The notes: generated by a model from the letters alone, not told the origin. A DNA stretch of 32,498 bases from Bacillota bacterium (GCA_023392535.1 JAEVYY010000001.1:1-32498); one strand, 5' to 3'. Shown: positions 23,141 to 31,873, counted from the stretch's first letter. Numbers and translations: made by a program.

Positions 23141-24730
23141 ATGTCAGACATAATGGAGAATTTTGATAATAAAAAAAATGGCATGGGGGAAAAGAAAGTG
23201 AAAAAATGGAAAGTAAACAAGATAAAAGAACCTAAAATTAAGGTAAAAATGGATTCTAAAAAAAAGAAAAAAATGATTAAATTAGGTGTGTTTGCTGGAA
23301 CTGTACTTATAATTGCATTGTTCTTTGTATTTCAAAGTGTAGCAGCAAAAAGTAAAAGTATGCCGGTTGATACTGTGGCAGTCAAAAAAGGAACAATCAA
23401 TTCTTCCATAGAGACGAGTGGAACGGTAAAGAGTGAGATTACGAGAACTTATTTCTCAAATGCGACCACGAAATCAAATATACAGACAGTAGATGTGGAG
23501 TTGGGTGATGTTGTTAAAGCAGGCGACCAGCTATTGACTTATAACATTGAAGATATGGAGGCAAGCAGCAAACAGACGATCCTTATGGGTGAAGCGAGTA
23601 AATATTCTTTTCAGGGAGCAGCACAGGAGAATGCAAAGTTCCAACAACAATTGGCAAAAGCAGTAACGGACATACAAAATTATCAGGCTCTCATGGCAGT
23701 TCAAAAGGAATACATAAAGGAATTGGAAGATAGTATTAATGATGAAGTCGTTAAGAAAAGAGCAACTCTGTATAATCAGCAATACAGCTTGAATAGAAGT
23801 TTAGCCAATTATCAATATGAGCTGACACAAGAAGATCTTTCCCATAAAGTAATTGATAATATGCAGAAGGTCATCGCCCAGACAAATGCGGAATTAGCTA
23901 GAGTTGGCAATGAAATTAGTTTGCTTAGCGATTATAAAACAAAGGATAATAGGGAAGATATTTTAGTAAAAGCTAAAAATGATTATTCGGATCTAGAAAT
24001 TGCATATAACGAAGCAAGGACTTTTCAGTCCGGTGCTGAGGGTGCAATCAAGAATGGCGCAATGATGAAATCAGCAGAACTGGAGAGCAAAGCAAGTCAG
24101 GCACAAGCTGAGAGCGCAGCCAGATTATTGGAGGAGGCTAAAAAAGGTATTACAGCCGATTTCTCAGGTGTTATCACAAAAGTTAATGCAATAGCCGGCG
24201 GACCGGCAATTGATGGAACGGAACTTTTGACACTGGAAAGTAATGAAAATGTAAAAGTGGAGATTTCGGTATCAAAGTATGACCTTATCAATTTGAAAGA
24301 AGACCAAAAAGCTGACATTACCATAAATGGAAATAAATATACAGGGACCGTAAGCAAAATCAATCATGTAGCATTACCGAACTCTGCCGGTACGCCGATG
24401 GTTACCGTAGAAGTTCATATCAATGATGGGGATTCCAATATTTTTCTAGGGATTGAGGCTAAAGTAGTAATTCACACCAAGGAAGCAAAAGATGTATTAA
24501 TAGTACCAATTGAATCGGTAAATGCAGATACGGATGGTGATTTCTGTTATGCAATCAAGGATGGTATTGTTGTGAAAAAGCCTGTAACAATTGGGATATC
24601 TTCAGATGATGATACAGAGATAGTAGAGGGATTGTCCGAAGGAGATCAAATTATTATGACGCTGCCGAATGGTGTTATAGAAGGGGCTAAAGTGGAAGCC
24701 AGACCAATGGATGAGACGGTAACAGAATAA
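23141..24730 (+). CDS. Membrane-fusion/adaptor protein (HlyD/MacA-like)
   Basis: This 529-residue protein has a very basic N-terminal tail (18 lysines in the first 47 residues), one membrane helix at about 48-66, then the adaptor layout. That layout is a first lipoyl half (GTINSSIETSGTV, with VELGDVVKAGDQLL), a long helical coiled-coil of about 180 residues, the second lipoyl half (ITADFSGVITKVNAIAG), and beta-barrel and membrane-proximal domains to the end. In monoderm bacteria such proteins work outside the membrane with a MacB-like permease. It begins 5 bases after the ATPase stop and is followed 12 bases later by the permease. The lysine-rich cytoplasmic tail is longer than usual. Confidence 0.88.
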   Translation: MSDIMENFDNKKNGMGEKKVKKWKVNKIKEPKIKVKMDSKKKKKMIKLGVFAGTVLIIALFFVFQSVAAKSKSMPVDTVAVKKGTINSSIETSGTVKSEITRTYFSNATTKSNIQTVDVELGDVVKAGDQLLTYNIEDMEASSKQTILMGEASKYSFQGAAQENAKFQQQLAKAVTDIQNYQALMAVQKEYIKELEDSINDEVVKKRATLYNQQYSLNRSLANYQYELTQEDLSHKVIDNMQKVIAQTNAELARVGNEISLLSDYKTKDNREDILVKAKNDYSDLEIAYNEARTFQSGAEGAIKNGAMMKSAELESKASQAQAESAARLLEEAKKGITADFSGVITKVNAIAGGPAIDGTELLTLESNENVKVEISVSKYDLINLKEDQKADITINGNKYTGTVSKINHVALPNSAGTPMVTVEVHINDGDSNIFLGIEAKVVIHTKEAKDVLIVPIESVNADTDGDFCYAIKDGIVVKKPVTIGISSDDDTEIVEGLSEGDQIIMTLPNGVIEGAKVEARPMDETVTE

Positions 24731-24742
24731 GGAGAATATAAG

Positions 24743-25960
24743 ATGTCACAATTTTGGGAATATATCAAGATTGCTGTTATGAATATTAAAAGCAATAAAG
24801 GGCGTTCTATTTTGACCATGCTTGGAATTATTATCGGTATATCTTCTGTTATTATGCTCATATCCATCGGAAATGGGGTAAAGGGGCAGATTAATGATGA
24901 ATTGAATGAAATGGGCGGGAATCTGCTTTATATACAGATCAATTCGAATAATAATAAATCAAATATTGAGTTTAACCAGTCTGATTTTGATGCCATCAGT
25001 GAGAAGATAGCCAATGTAAAAGGTGTTACTCCTGCCTATCAAATGAATTGTGTGGCATCGGGCAGGAAAGGGAATTTTGACGGATATGCTGGTGGTGGTA
25101 ATGAATGGCTGGAATTTACCAGTAATGATAAAATTATCAAAGGAAGGTATTTTACCAAAGATGAATACGTATCAGCCAGAAAGGTATGCGTAGTTACAGA
25201 GGCAACTGCAAAAAAAATATTCGGAACGACTAATGTCGTCGGTATGGATTTGGAAGTTTCTATTTATAATTCGTCACAAATATTAACGATAGTCGGAATC
25301 AGAGCGGACAGCGCATCTTCCTTAATGAGTATGATGGGATATTCGGATATGGTACAAGTGGAGATGCCGATCAGTGTGATGGGAGCTGCCTATGGATTTT
25401 ATGTTGAAGGCTTTGATGGCTTTTATATTATAGCTGATTCACCGGAATTTTCTTCTCAAATTGCTCAGGACAGCATCCGCTTAATGGAAGCCAGACATAA
25501 TGTGCGTGGAGAAAGTATGTTCCAAATGCAGTCATTCCAGGATCAGATGTCCCAATTTAATTCCATTATGGGTTCTATTACGTTGTTTGTATCATTTGTT
25601 GCAGCGATTTCCTTACTGGTAGGTGGTATCGGAGTTATGAATATCATGTTAGTATCGGTAACGGAAAGAACGAGAGAGATAGGAATCCGGAAAGCACTTG
25701 GTGCCAGAACTAATTCTATTTTACTTCAATTCCTCTCCGAATCTGCCATTATTACACTGCTGGGTGGAATTATAGGAATTCTGCTGGGTACATTAGGAGC
25801 AGTAGGGATTTGCTCTGCAATCAATTTCAGGGCAGATATTAAAGTTACTACGATCTTGATTGCAACGTTATTTTCATCTGGTGTAGGTATCTTTTTTGGA
25901 ATATATCCTGCTAAAAAGGCGGCGAAGCTGAGTCCTATTGAAGCCTTACGTCATGAATAA
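24743..25960 (+). CDS. ABC transporter permease, MacB/FtsX family
   Basis: This 405-residue permease has the four-helix MacB layout. Helix 1 is at about 22-43 (ILTMLGIIIGISSVIMLISIG), followed by a large extracellular MacB core of about 230 residues, then three helices in the last 130 residues. The conserved cytoplasmic loop TERTREIGIRKALGA links helices 2 and 3, and the protein ends with PAKKAAKLSPIEALR. It should couple ATP use by the first gene to movement of a substrate at the outer face through the adaptor. AAGGAGAA precedes the ATG. It ends the operon, with a terminator at 26006. Confidence 0.92.
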   Translation: MSQFWEYIKIAVMNIKSNKGRSILTMLGIIIGISSVIMLISIGNGVKGQINDELNEMGGNLLYIQINSNNNKSNIEFNQSDFDAISEKIANVKGVTPAYQMNCVASGRKGNFDGYAGGGNEWLEFTSNDKIIKGRYFTKDEYVSARKVCVVTEATAKKIFGTTNVVGMDLEVSIYNSSQILTIVGIRADSASSLMSMMGYSDMVQVEMPISVMGAAYGFYVEGFDGFYIIADSPEFSSQIAQDSIRLMEARHNVRGESMFQMQSFQDQMSQFNSIMGSITLFVSFVAAISLLVGGIGVMNIMLVSVTERTREIGIRKALGARTNSILLQFLSESAIITLLGGIIGILLGTLGAVGICSAINFRADIKVTTILIATLFSSGVGIFFGIYPAKKAAKLSPIEALRHE

Positions 25961-26005
25961 CAATAACTTGCACTTTGTGAAAAAATAAGTATAATAAAGG
26001 TTAAG

Positions 26006-26031
26006 AGCACCTACTCTGTAGGTGCTTTTTT
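26006..26031 (+). terminator. Rho-independent terminator after the exporter operon
   Basis: AGCACCTAC and GTAGGTGCT form a perfect 9-bp stem with a TCT loop, followed by TTTTTT. It lies 45 bases after the permease stop. Confidence 0.88.
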
Positions 26032-26119
26032 AACTCTATAGGAATTACCGTGTTACAGTAAATGTACTTATACAATAGTAGGAACGTTCACGCTTTGTTC
26101 CGCTGACAAGGAGAATAAA

Positions 26120-26599
26120 ATGGAAGTGGAATTTGAAGTTAAAATGAAATCAAGTGATTTATATGATTATATGTTGTTTCACACATATTCTGGTTTATCC
26201 GGTATAGTAGGAACTATTATTGGGATTTTGTTAATTGTTAATTTCTTTTTTAGTGGAGCTGTTATTTCTGTCATTTTTGGGGCAATCATCTTGTTATATC
26301 TGCCATGGACTCTTTTCTTAAAAGCACAGATGCAGATGCAGCATACGCCAGCCTTTCAGAATCCTCTTCATTATAAGATGACAGAAGAAGGAATAGAAAT
26401 ATCTCAGGGCGAAGAAATTCAGAGACAGGCATGGACAGATATGACAAAAGCAGTTTCTACCAGAAATAGTATTATTGTATATACTTCTAAAATAAATGCG
26501 TCCATATTTCCGAGAAGGGATCTGGGCGAAAAAACAGCTGCAGTAGTAGAGTCTATTTCAGTACATATGCCACCTAACAAGGTTAAAATCAAAGCATGA
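26120..26599 (+). CDS. YcxB-like family membrane protein
   Basis: This 159-residue protein has the YcxB-like layout. A short N-terminal strand (EVEFEVKMKSSDLYDYM) is followed by two membrane helices at about 27-45 and 48-66. The hydrophilic C-terminal half has Y-K-M-T-E-E-G-I-E-I-S, the R-Q-A-W-T-D-M-T-K segment and F-P-R-R-D-L near the end, all usual for the family. Function is unknown. AAGGAGAA lies 5 bases before the ATG. It ends 21 bases before tsaE, so it is probably transcribed with the t6A cluster even though unrelated by known function. A weak TACAAT at 26071 may be part of its promoter. Confidence 0.78.
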   Translation: MEVEFEVKMKSSDLYDYMLFHTYSGLSGIVGTIIGILLIVNFFFSGAVISVIFGAIILLYLPWTLFLKAQMQMQHTPAFQNPLHYKMTEEGIEISQGEEIQRQAWTDMTKAVSTRNSIIVYTSKINASIFPRRDLGEKTAAVVESISVHMPPNKVKIKA

Positions 26600-26620
26600 A
26601 GGAGTATAGAGGAAGATAGA

Positions 26621-27055
26621 ATGGTTGTTGAGACTTGGAACGCAGAGGAGACCTTTGCTCTTGGAATAAAAATAGGCCAACAGGCCAAGGCAGGAGAAAT
26701 CTATACGTTGGATGGAGACCTTGGAGTTGGTAAGACAGTCTTTACGCAAGGGGTAGCTAAGGGATTGGGGATAATGGAACCCATTTGCAGTCCGACCTTT
26801 ACCATTGTACAAGTGTATGAAGAGGGTAGATTGCCATTTTATCATTTTGATGTCTACCGATTAGGCGATGTGGACGAGATGGAAGAAGTAGGTTACGAAG
26901 ACTGTTTTTATGGAGAGGGTGTCTGTATGATTGAATGGGCGAATCGGATAACAGAGTTATTGCCGGATGGCCATAAAAAAATTACGATAGAAAAAAATTT
27001 GAAAAAAGGCTTTGAATATCGTAAAATAGAGATTATAGAAAGAATATTAAAATAG
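26621..27055 (+). CDS. tsaE: tRNA threonylcarbamoyladenosine biosynthesis ATPase TsaE
   Basis: This 144-residue ATPase works with TsaB and TsaD to attach threonylcarbamoyl to A37 of tRNAs that read ANN codons. Walker A is GDLGVGKT at 32-39, S-P-T-F at 57-60, H-F-D-V-Y-R at 75-80 and I-E-W-A-N-R near residue 105. All are family hallmarks and the length is usual (about 150). It begins 21 bases after the YcxB-like gene with AGGA-rich sequence upstream, and tsaB starts 16 bases after its stop. TsaC, which makes the threonylcarbamoyl-AMP, is not in the window. Confidence 0.95.
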   Translation: MVVETWNAEETFALGIKIGQQAKAGEIYTLDGDLGVGKTVFTQGVAKGLGIMEPICSPTFTIVQVYEEGRLPFYHFDVYRLGDVDEMEEVGYEDCFYGEGVCMIEWANRITELLPDGHKKITIEKNLKKGFEYRKIEIIERILK

Positions 27056-27071
27056 ATTGAGGTTACTATGA

Positions 27072-27818
27072 ATGAAAATTTTGGCATTGGACAGTTCAGG
27101 ATTAACAGCATCCATAGCTATTGTTGAAGATGATGATTTAATTGCAGAATATACGATTCAATATAAAAAGACACATTCTCAGACTTTATTGCCTATGTTA
27201 GATGAAATAGCTAGAATGGTTGATCTAGACATGCGTACTATTGATGCGATTGCGGTGGCAGCAGGTCCCGGCTCTTTTACAGGACTTCGTATTGGTTCTG
27301 CTACAGCAAAGGGACTTGGATTCGCTTTACAAAAACCTTTAATAGGGATACCGACATTAGAGGGGCTCGCTTATAATATGTATGGAACGAATCTCCTGAT
27401 ATGTCCAATCATGGATGCAAGACGTGGGCAAGTATATGCAGGTATTTATGAATTTGTAGAAAACAAGTCAGATAAGTTAAATAGGAACAGAGGCTTTCGG
27501 TTACATATAATGGAAGCGCAATGTGCAATTAACATGGAGGCATTAATAGAGAAACTGAATAAAATAGGCAGGAATGTTATTTTTGTAGGGGACGGTATTC
27601 CTGTATATTCAGAATTAATCGCAAATAAATTAAAAATAGCTTATCAGTTTGCACCAGCTCATCGAAACAGGCAGAGTGCTTCTTCGATAGCGGCAATTGC
27701 CCAAGTCTATTTTGATGAGGGTAAAGTAGAATCCGCAAAGGAACATCAACCTAATTATTTGAGATTATCACAGGCTGAGAGAGAGAGAATGGAAAAAGAG
27801 CAGCATGATACAGTTTAG
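27072..27818 (+). CDS. tsaB: tRNA threonylcarbamoyladenosine biosynthesis protein TsaB
   Basis: This 248-residue ASKHA-fold protein is the partner and scaffold of TsaD in t6A synthesis. M-K-I-L-A-L-D-S-S at the start and AAGPGSFTGLRIG at 63-75 are the key signatures, with D-A-R-R-G-Q-V-Y-A-G in the middle. Length is usual for TsaB (about 230). The start at 27072 has GAGGTT 9 bases upstream; the ATG at 27068 is in another frame. It overlaps rimI by 14 bases, consistent with translational coupling, and follows tsaE as in many Firmicutes. Confidence 0.94.
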   Translation: MKILALDSSGLTASIAIVEDDDLIAEYTIQYKKTHSQTLLPMLDEIARMVDLDMRTIDAIAVAAGPGSFTGLRIGSATAKGLGFALQKPLIGIPTLEGLAYNMYGTNLLICPIMDARRGQVYAGIYEFVENKSDKLNRNRGFRLHIMEAQCAINMEALIEKLNKIGRNVIFVGDGIPVYSELIANKLKIAYQFAPAHRNRQSASSIAAIAQVYFDEGKVESAKEHQPNYLRLSQAERERMEKEQHDTV

Positions 27819-28239
27819 AAGTATGCAAAAAAAAGACCTGGATGAAGTGGTTAAGATAGAAGAAGAATCATTTTCCGAACCTTGGTCAAAAAAGGCTTTT
27901 CTAGAAATGATAGAAGCTAAATATGCATATTATTTGGTTGCGGTATTAGATAAGCAGATTATAGGAAGCTGTGGACTGCGTAATATTGCAGGGGAAGGTG
28001 AAATAACGAATGTTGCTGTTAAAAAAGAATACCGCAACAGAGGGGTTGGCTTTGAAATGTTATGTAAACTTCTTGAACAGGCAGAAAGAATAGGAATTAA
28101 AGAGTTTACGCTGGAAGTCAGACAGAGCAATACAAAAGCTATTTATGTATATGAAAAACTTGGTTTTTTAAAGGAAGGATTTCGAAAAAAATTTTATAAT
28201 GATCCATATGAAGATGCTGTTATAATGTGGAAGCGGTAG
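27805..28239 (+). CDS. rimI: Ribosomal protein S18 alanine N-acetyltransferase RimI
   Basis: This 144-residue GNAT-fold enzyme is predicted to acetylate the N-terminal alanine of ribosomal protein S18, as RimI does. The acetyl-CoA loop R77-N-R-G80-V-G82 lies in the N-V-A-V-K-K-E-Y-R strand-loop. S-E-P-W-S near residue 24, L-E-V-R-Q-S-N-T-K-A-I near 115 and Y-E-K-L-G-F are typical of RimI. It overlaps the end of tsaB by 14 bases. The tsaE-tsaB-rimI order is common in Gram-positive bacteria. Confidence 0.93.
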   Translation: MIQFRSMQKKDLDEVVKIEEESFSEPWSKKAFLEMIEAKYAYYLVAVLDKQIIGSCGLRNIAGEGEITNVAVKKEYRNRGVGFEMLCKLLEQAERIGIKEFTLEVRQSNTKAIYVYEKLGFLKEGFRKKFYNDPYEDAVIMWKR

Positions 28240-28323
28240 GAACAATTACCACTAGGTTTACAGAACGACAATGCGTATAATGAAGACGTAGAGGAACCGT
28301 AAAGTGAACTTAGGAGGAAAAAA

Positions 28324-28566
28324 ATGCGTATATATTCAGAACAACAAGAGTTGCAGGAAGTGGTTTGTAATATGTGCCAAAGGCACCTTAAAGTAGAAAA
28401 GGGGATCCTAAAAGAGGGGTGCTGTGAGGTAGAACAGAGTTTTGGCTATTTTTCTACCAAAGATGGACAAATTGAAAAGTTTGATTTATGTGAAGAATGC
28501 TATGATGCATTAAAAAAAGTATTAAAGATTCCCGTAGAGATAGAAGAGAAAAATGAATATTTATGA
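28324..28566 (+). CDS. Uncharacterised small six-cysteine (likely zinc) protein
   Basis: I do not recognise this 80-residue protein by name. It has three cysteine pairs: C15-x-x-C18 (VCNMC), C33-C34 (GCC) and C56-x-x-C59 (LCEEC). The C-x-x-C pairs about 40 residues apart look like a zinc-ribbon or treble-clef site. The rest is hydrophilic with no membrane helix or signal peptide. A strong TAGGAGG lies about 6 bases before the ATG, and the 84-base gap before it has a TATAAT (28276-28281) without a clear -35. It sits between rimI and rnz in a cluster of tRNA-related genes, so a role in tRNA or ribosome metabolism is possible but unproven. Confidence 0.75.
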   Translation: MRIYSEQQELQEVVCNMCQRHLKVEKGILKEGCCEVEQSFGYFSTKDGQIEKFDLCEECYDALKKVLKIPVEIEEKNEYL

Positions 28567-28594
28567 TTTAAATAAAAGCAAATGAGGATTTTGA

Positions 28595-29506
28595 ATGTTA
28601 GATGTATGTTTACTTGGAACGGGAGGAATGATGCCCCTTCCTTATCGCTGGTTAACTGCGTTAATGACCAGATATAACGGGAAAAATGTTTTAATTGATT
28701 GTGGAGAAGGAACACAGATCGCAATGAAGGAGAAAGGGTGGAGTCCAAAGCCGATAGATGTAATCTGCTTTACACATTTCCATGCAGATCATATAAGCGG
28801 TTTACCTGGAATGCTGTTAACTATGGGAAATGCGGAACGGACGGAGCCTTTAACTTTAATTGGACCCAAAGGATTAACAAGAGTTGTGAGTGCATTACGA
28901 GTGATAGCACCAGAGCTCCCTTTTTCGTTAAATTGTGTGGAAATATCGGAATCAGAGCAGATATTTCAGTTTGAGGGGTATCAAATCGAAGCTTTTAAAG
29001 TGAATCATAATGTTCTATGTTATGGTTACAATATAATAATTGACAGGGTGGGAAAATTTCAGGTGGAAAAGGCAATTGGACTTGGGATTGAAAAGAAATA
29101 TTGGAATAAGCTTCAAAAAGGCGAATCTGTGCAGATAGATGAACATATTTATACGCCAGACATGGTCTTGGGGGGTGCAAGAAAGGGACTAAAATTAACT
29201 TATTGTACAGATACAAGACCTACAGAAAGCATTGTAAAGAATGCTATGAATGCAGATTTATTCATATGTGAGGGGATGTATGGGGAGGCTGATAAAGAGG
29301 AAAAGGCTAAGGAGCATAAACATATGACTTTTTATGAGGCTGCAGAACTTGCAAAGAGAGCAGGAGTTACTCAACTTTGGTTGACACATTTCAGCCCGTC
29401 TTTGACTCATCCAGAAGATTATATAGCGAATGCCAAAAAGATATTTGAAAATTCGCTCGTGGGGAAAGATGGTAAGACAGTATCACTTGTATTTGCAGAA
29501 GATTAA
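28595..29506 (+). CDS. rnz: Ribonuclease Z
   Basis: This 303-residue metallo-beta-lactamase-fold nuclease cuts the 3' trailer from tRNA precursors that lack an encoded CCA. The metal site shows T-H61-F-H63-A-D65-H66 with D35-C-G-E-G upstream. C-T-D-T-R-P near 211 supplies the bridging aspartate, and L-T-H-F-S near 265 the late histidine. The tRNA-binding exosite arm is the region around 155-200. Length is usual (about 307). The tRNA-Ser genes at the right of the window lack encoded CCA, so RNase Z is the expected enzyme for them. It starts 28 bases after the 80-residue gene. Confidence 0.94.
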   Translation: MLDVCLLGTGGMMPLPYRWLTALMTRYNGKNVLIDCGEGTQIAMKEKGWSPKPIDVICFTHFHADHISGLPGMLLTMGNAERTEPLTLIGPKGLTRVVSALRVIAPELPFSLNCVEISESEQIFQFEGYQIEAFKVNHNVLCYGYNIIIDRVGKFQVEKAIGLGIEKKYWNKLQKGESVQIDEHIYTPDMVLGGARKGLKLTYCTDTRPTESIVKNAMNADLFICEGMYGEADKEEKAKEHKHMTFYEAAELAKRAGVTQLWLTHFSPSLTHPEDYIANAKKIFENSLVGKDGKTVSLVFAED

Positions 29507-29525
29507 GACATTGGGGGGGATTTCA

Positions 29526-30107
29526 ATGAAACGCTTTAAAGGCGTAAAAGGGGCGATCGTATTTGTTATTTTAATTATGTTGATAATTGCCTATTATTTC
29601 TATTTATCGAATCGTTCGGTGAATGAAAAAGAAAAGGCAATAAGCGTTACAGCAGTGCAGAGTATTCTATTAGATAATTTGGATATTTCTTATCCGCCAT
29701 CTCCAAAAGAAGTGATTAAATATTTTTGTGAGATTACGAAATGCTTCTATAATGAGGAATATACGGAAGAGGAACTGAAATCTTTGGCTTTTAAAATCAG
29801 AGAGCTTTATGATGCGGATCTTATTGCTGATAAATCAGATGAACAATATCTAAAAGATTTGAAAAACGACATTAAGACATTCAACCAAAAAAAAATAACA
29901 ATATCAAGTTATTCTACTTCTTCCAGTTCTGAAGTGGAGTACTATGCTATAAAGGGATATGAATTTGCGAAGCTATATTGTGTCTTTACTTTAAGGCAAG
30001 GCACCGAATTAAAATTTACAACGGAACAATTTCTATTAAGAAAGGACGATAAAGGTCATTGGAAAATCTACGGATGGGAATTGGCCGATACAAATAAAAA
30101 TGAATAA
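29526..30107 (+). CDS. Membrane-anchored uncharacterised protein (DUF6715-like)
   Basis: This 193-residue protein has a short basic N terminus, one membrane helix at about 8-27 (IVFVILIMLIIAYYFYLS) and an extracytoplasmic domain of about 165 residues. The domain is marked by Y-P-P-S-P-K-E-V, C-F-Y-N-E-E-Y-T-E-E, S-S-S-E-V-E-Y and an ending R-K-D-D-K-G-H-W-K-I-Y-G-W. I believe this is the family called DUF6715, common in Lachnospiraceae, but I cannot search to confirm. No enzyme motif is seen. The start at 29526 follows GGGGGGAT; a longer frame from 29430 would overlap rnz. Its 3' end overlaps tsaD by 8 bases, implying coupled translation. Confidence 0.75.
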   Translation: MKRFKGVKGAIVFVILIMLIIAYYFYLSNRSVNEKEKAISVTAVQSILLDNLDISYPPSPKEVIKYFCEITKCFYNEEYTEEELKSLAFKIRELYDADLIADKSDEQYLKDLKNDIKTFNQKKITISSYSTSSSSEVEYYAIKGYEFAKLYCVFTLRQGTELKFTTEQFLLRKDDKGHWKIYGWELADTNKNE

Positions 30108-31125
30108 AGAAGATATCTTAATATTAGGAATAGAAAGTTCCTGTGATGAGACAGCAGCAGCTGTTATTAAGAATGGCCGGGAAGTATTATCGAATGTAAT
30201 ATCGTCTCAGATAGCACTACATACCTTATATGGAGGAGTTGTGCCTGAAATAGCTTCCAGAAAGCATATTGAAAAAATAAATCCAGTCATAGAAGAAGCA
30301 TTAGAGGAAGCAAACGTTACTTTGAAGGATATTTCGGCGATTGCTGTTACCTACGGCCCGGGACTTGTGGGAGCACTACTGGTAGGCGTATCAGCAGCAA
30401 AAGCGATTAGCTTTGCTTCCGGTATTCCTTTGATTGGAGTTCATCATATTGAGGGGCACATTAGTGCCAATTATATCGAACATGAAAATTTGGAACCTCC
30501 CTATATCTGTCTAGTTGTATCGGGCGGTCATTCTCATTTGGTGCTCGTGAAGGGGTATGGGGCATATAAAATTATTGGCCGGACGAGAGATGATGCTGCA
30601 GGAGAGGCCTTTGATAAAGTGGCGAGAGCAATCGGATTAGGATACCCTGGCGGTCCTAAAATTGACCAGCTATCAAAGGTGGGAAATCCGGAAGCAATTC
30701 ATTTTCCAAGAGCAAAAGTGGATGGTTCCGTATATGATTTCAGTTTCAGTGGACTAAAATCAGCTGTACTTAATCATATAAATGCATGTCAGATGAAGGG
30801 TGAAAAAGTAAATACAGCAGATATTGCAGCCTCTTTTCAAAAGGCGGTGGTGGATGTACTGGTAGAACACTCATTAGAAGCTATAAAGGAATATCAGCTC
30901 AGTAGATTCGCAATTGCCGGAGGAGTTGCTTCGAATTCGACTTTACGAACTGCGTTTGCACATGCATGTGAAAACGCAGGGATAGAATTCTATTATCCAT
31001 CTCCAATCTATTGTACGGATAATGCCGCTATGATAGGAACCGCAGGATATTATGAATATCTTTCAGGAACCCGAAGTGGATATGACCTGAATGCTGTGCC
31101 TAATTTAAAGCTGGGAGAACGCTAA
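30100..31125 (+). CDS. tsaD: tRNA N6-adenosine threonylcarbamoyltransferase TsaD
   Basis: This 341-residue ASKHA-fold enzyme transfers the threonylcarbamoyl group to A37 of tRNA. I-E-S-S-C-D-E-T is at 11-18. The metal-binding histidines H116 and H120 lie in H-H-I-E-G-H, V-S-G-G-H-S-H near 144, and the C-terminal aspartate D307 in T-D-N-A-A-M-I-G. All are intact, and length matches TsaD (about 340). It overlaps the preceding membrane-protein gene by 8 bases. tsaE, tsaB and tsaD in one cluster supply three of the four bacterial t6A proteins. Confidence 0.96.
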   Translation: MNKEDILILGIESSCDETAAAVIKNGREVLSNVISSQIALHTLYGGVVPEIASRKHIEKINPVIEEALEEANVTLKDISAIAVTYGPGLVGALLVGVSAAKAISFASGIPLIGVHHIEGHISANYIEHENLEPPYICLVVSGGHSHLVLVKGYGAYKIIGRTRDDAAGEAFDKVARAIGLGYPGGPKIDQLSKVGNPEAIHFPRAKVDGSVYDFSFSGLKSAVLNHINACQMKGEKVNTADIAASFQKAVVDVLVEHSLEAIKEYQLSRFAIAGGVASNSTLRTAFAHACENAGIEFYYPSPIYCTDNAAMIGTAGYYEYLSGTRSGYDLNAVPNLKLGER

Positions 31126-31135
31126 GGAGTTTTTT

Positions 31136-31873
31136 ATGGATGAAAGAAATATAGCTATTGTATTGGCAGCGGGTCAAGGCAGTAGAATGAAGACAAATAG
31201 AAAAAAACAATACTTATTATTGGAAGATAAGCCTATACTCTTTTATTCGTTGCAAGCATTTGAACAATCGGAATGTATTTCAGATATTATCATTGTTGTT
31301 GGATCAGGTGAAGATCTATATGTACAGAAGGAAATCGTTGAGCGTTTTTCATTTACTAAAGTGAGATTGATCGTACAAGGGGGAAAAGAGCGTTATCACT
31401 CAGTATATAACGGTTTGCGGGCAATCAATAGGGTTTATTCGGATGTCAGTGAAAAATGTTATGTGTGGATTCACGATGCTGCAAGACCATTTGTAAGCCA
31501 GCCAATATTACGCAGGGCGCTTTCAAGTGTAAGAAAAGAGCAAGCTTGTGTAATAGGAATGCCTGTAAAGGATACAATAAAAATTGCAGACGAGAATGAT
31601 TTTATTGAAACAACTCCCAATCGGAATGCGTTATGGATGATTCAAACGCCTCAGGTATTTGCATATTCTTTAATTCATCAGGCTTATACGAAATTGATGC
31701 AAGAAGAATACGAGTTATCAGTAAAAGGAGTCACCGTTACAGATGATGCAATGGTTGTGGAGACCTACACTAATAAGAATGTCAAATTGGTGGAAGGTGA
31801 TTATAAAAACATCAAAATTACAACACCAGAGGATCTTCTGATAGCACAAGTTTTTCGACAAAGTGACACATAA
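31136..31873 (+). CDS. ispD: 2-C-methyl-D-erythritol 4-phosphate cytidylyltransferase IspD
   Basis: This 245-residue nucleotidyltransferase joins CTP to methylerythritol phosphate in the non-mevalonate isoprenoid pathway. The P-loop L-A-A-G-Q-G-S-R-M is at 10-18, with K20, K24 and K25 nearby. Q-G-G-x-E-R near 82, H-D-A-A-R-P-F near 112, P-V-K-D-T-I-K near 142 and T-P-Q-V-F near 168 are all present, ending E-G-D-Y-K-N-I-K-I-T-T-P-E-D-L. TAAGGAG precedes the ATG by 7 bases. It starts 10 bases after tsaD, so it is likely the last gene of that transcript, with no functional link known. Confidence 0.93.
   Translation: MDERNIAIVLAAGQGSRMKTNRKKQYLLLEDKPILFYSLQAFEQSECISDIIIVVGSGEDLYVQKEIVERFSFTKVRLIVQGGKERYHSVYNGLRAINRVYSDVSEKCYVWIHDAARPFVSQPILRRALSSVRKEQACVIGMPVKDTIKIADENDFIETTPNRNALWMIQTPQVFAYSLIHQAYTKLMQEEYELSVKGVTVTDDAMVVETYTNKNVKLVEGDYKNIKITTPEDLLIAQVFRQSDT

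Noticed and set aside
29430..29525. Longer N terminus for the 193-residue membrane protein
   Set aside because: It overlaps the rnz end in another frame. The ATG at 29526 follows a strong GGGGGGAT and opens directly before the membrane helix.
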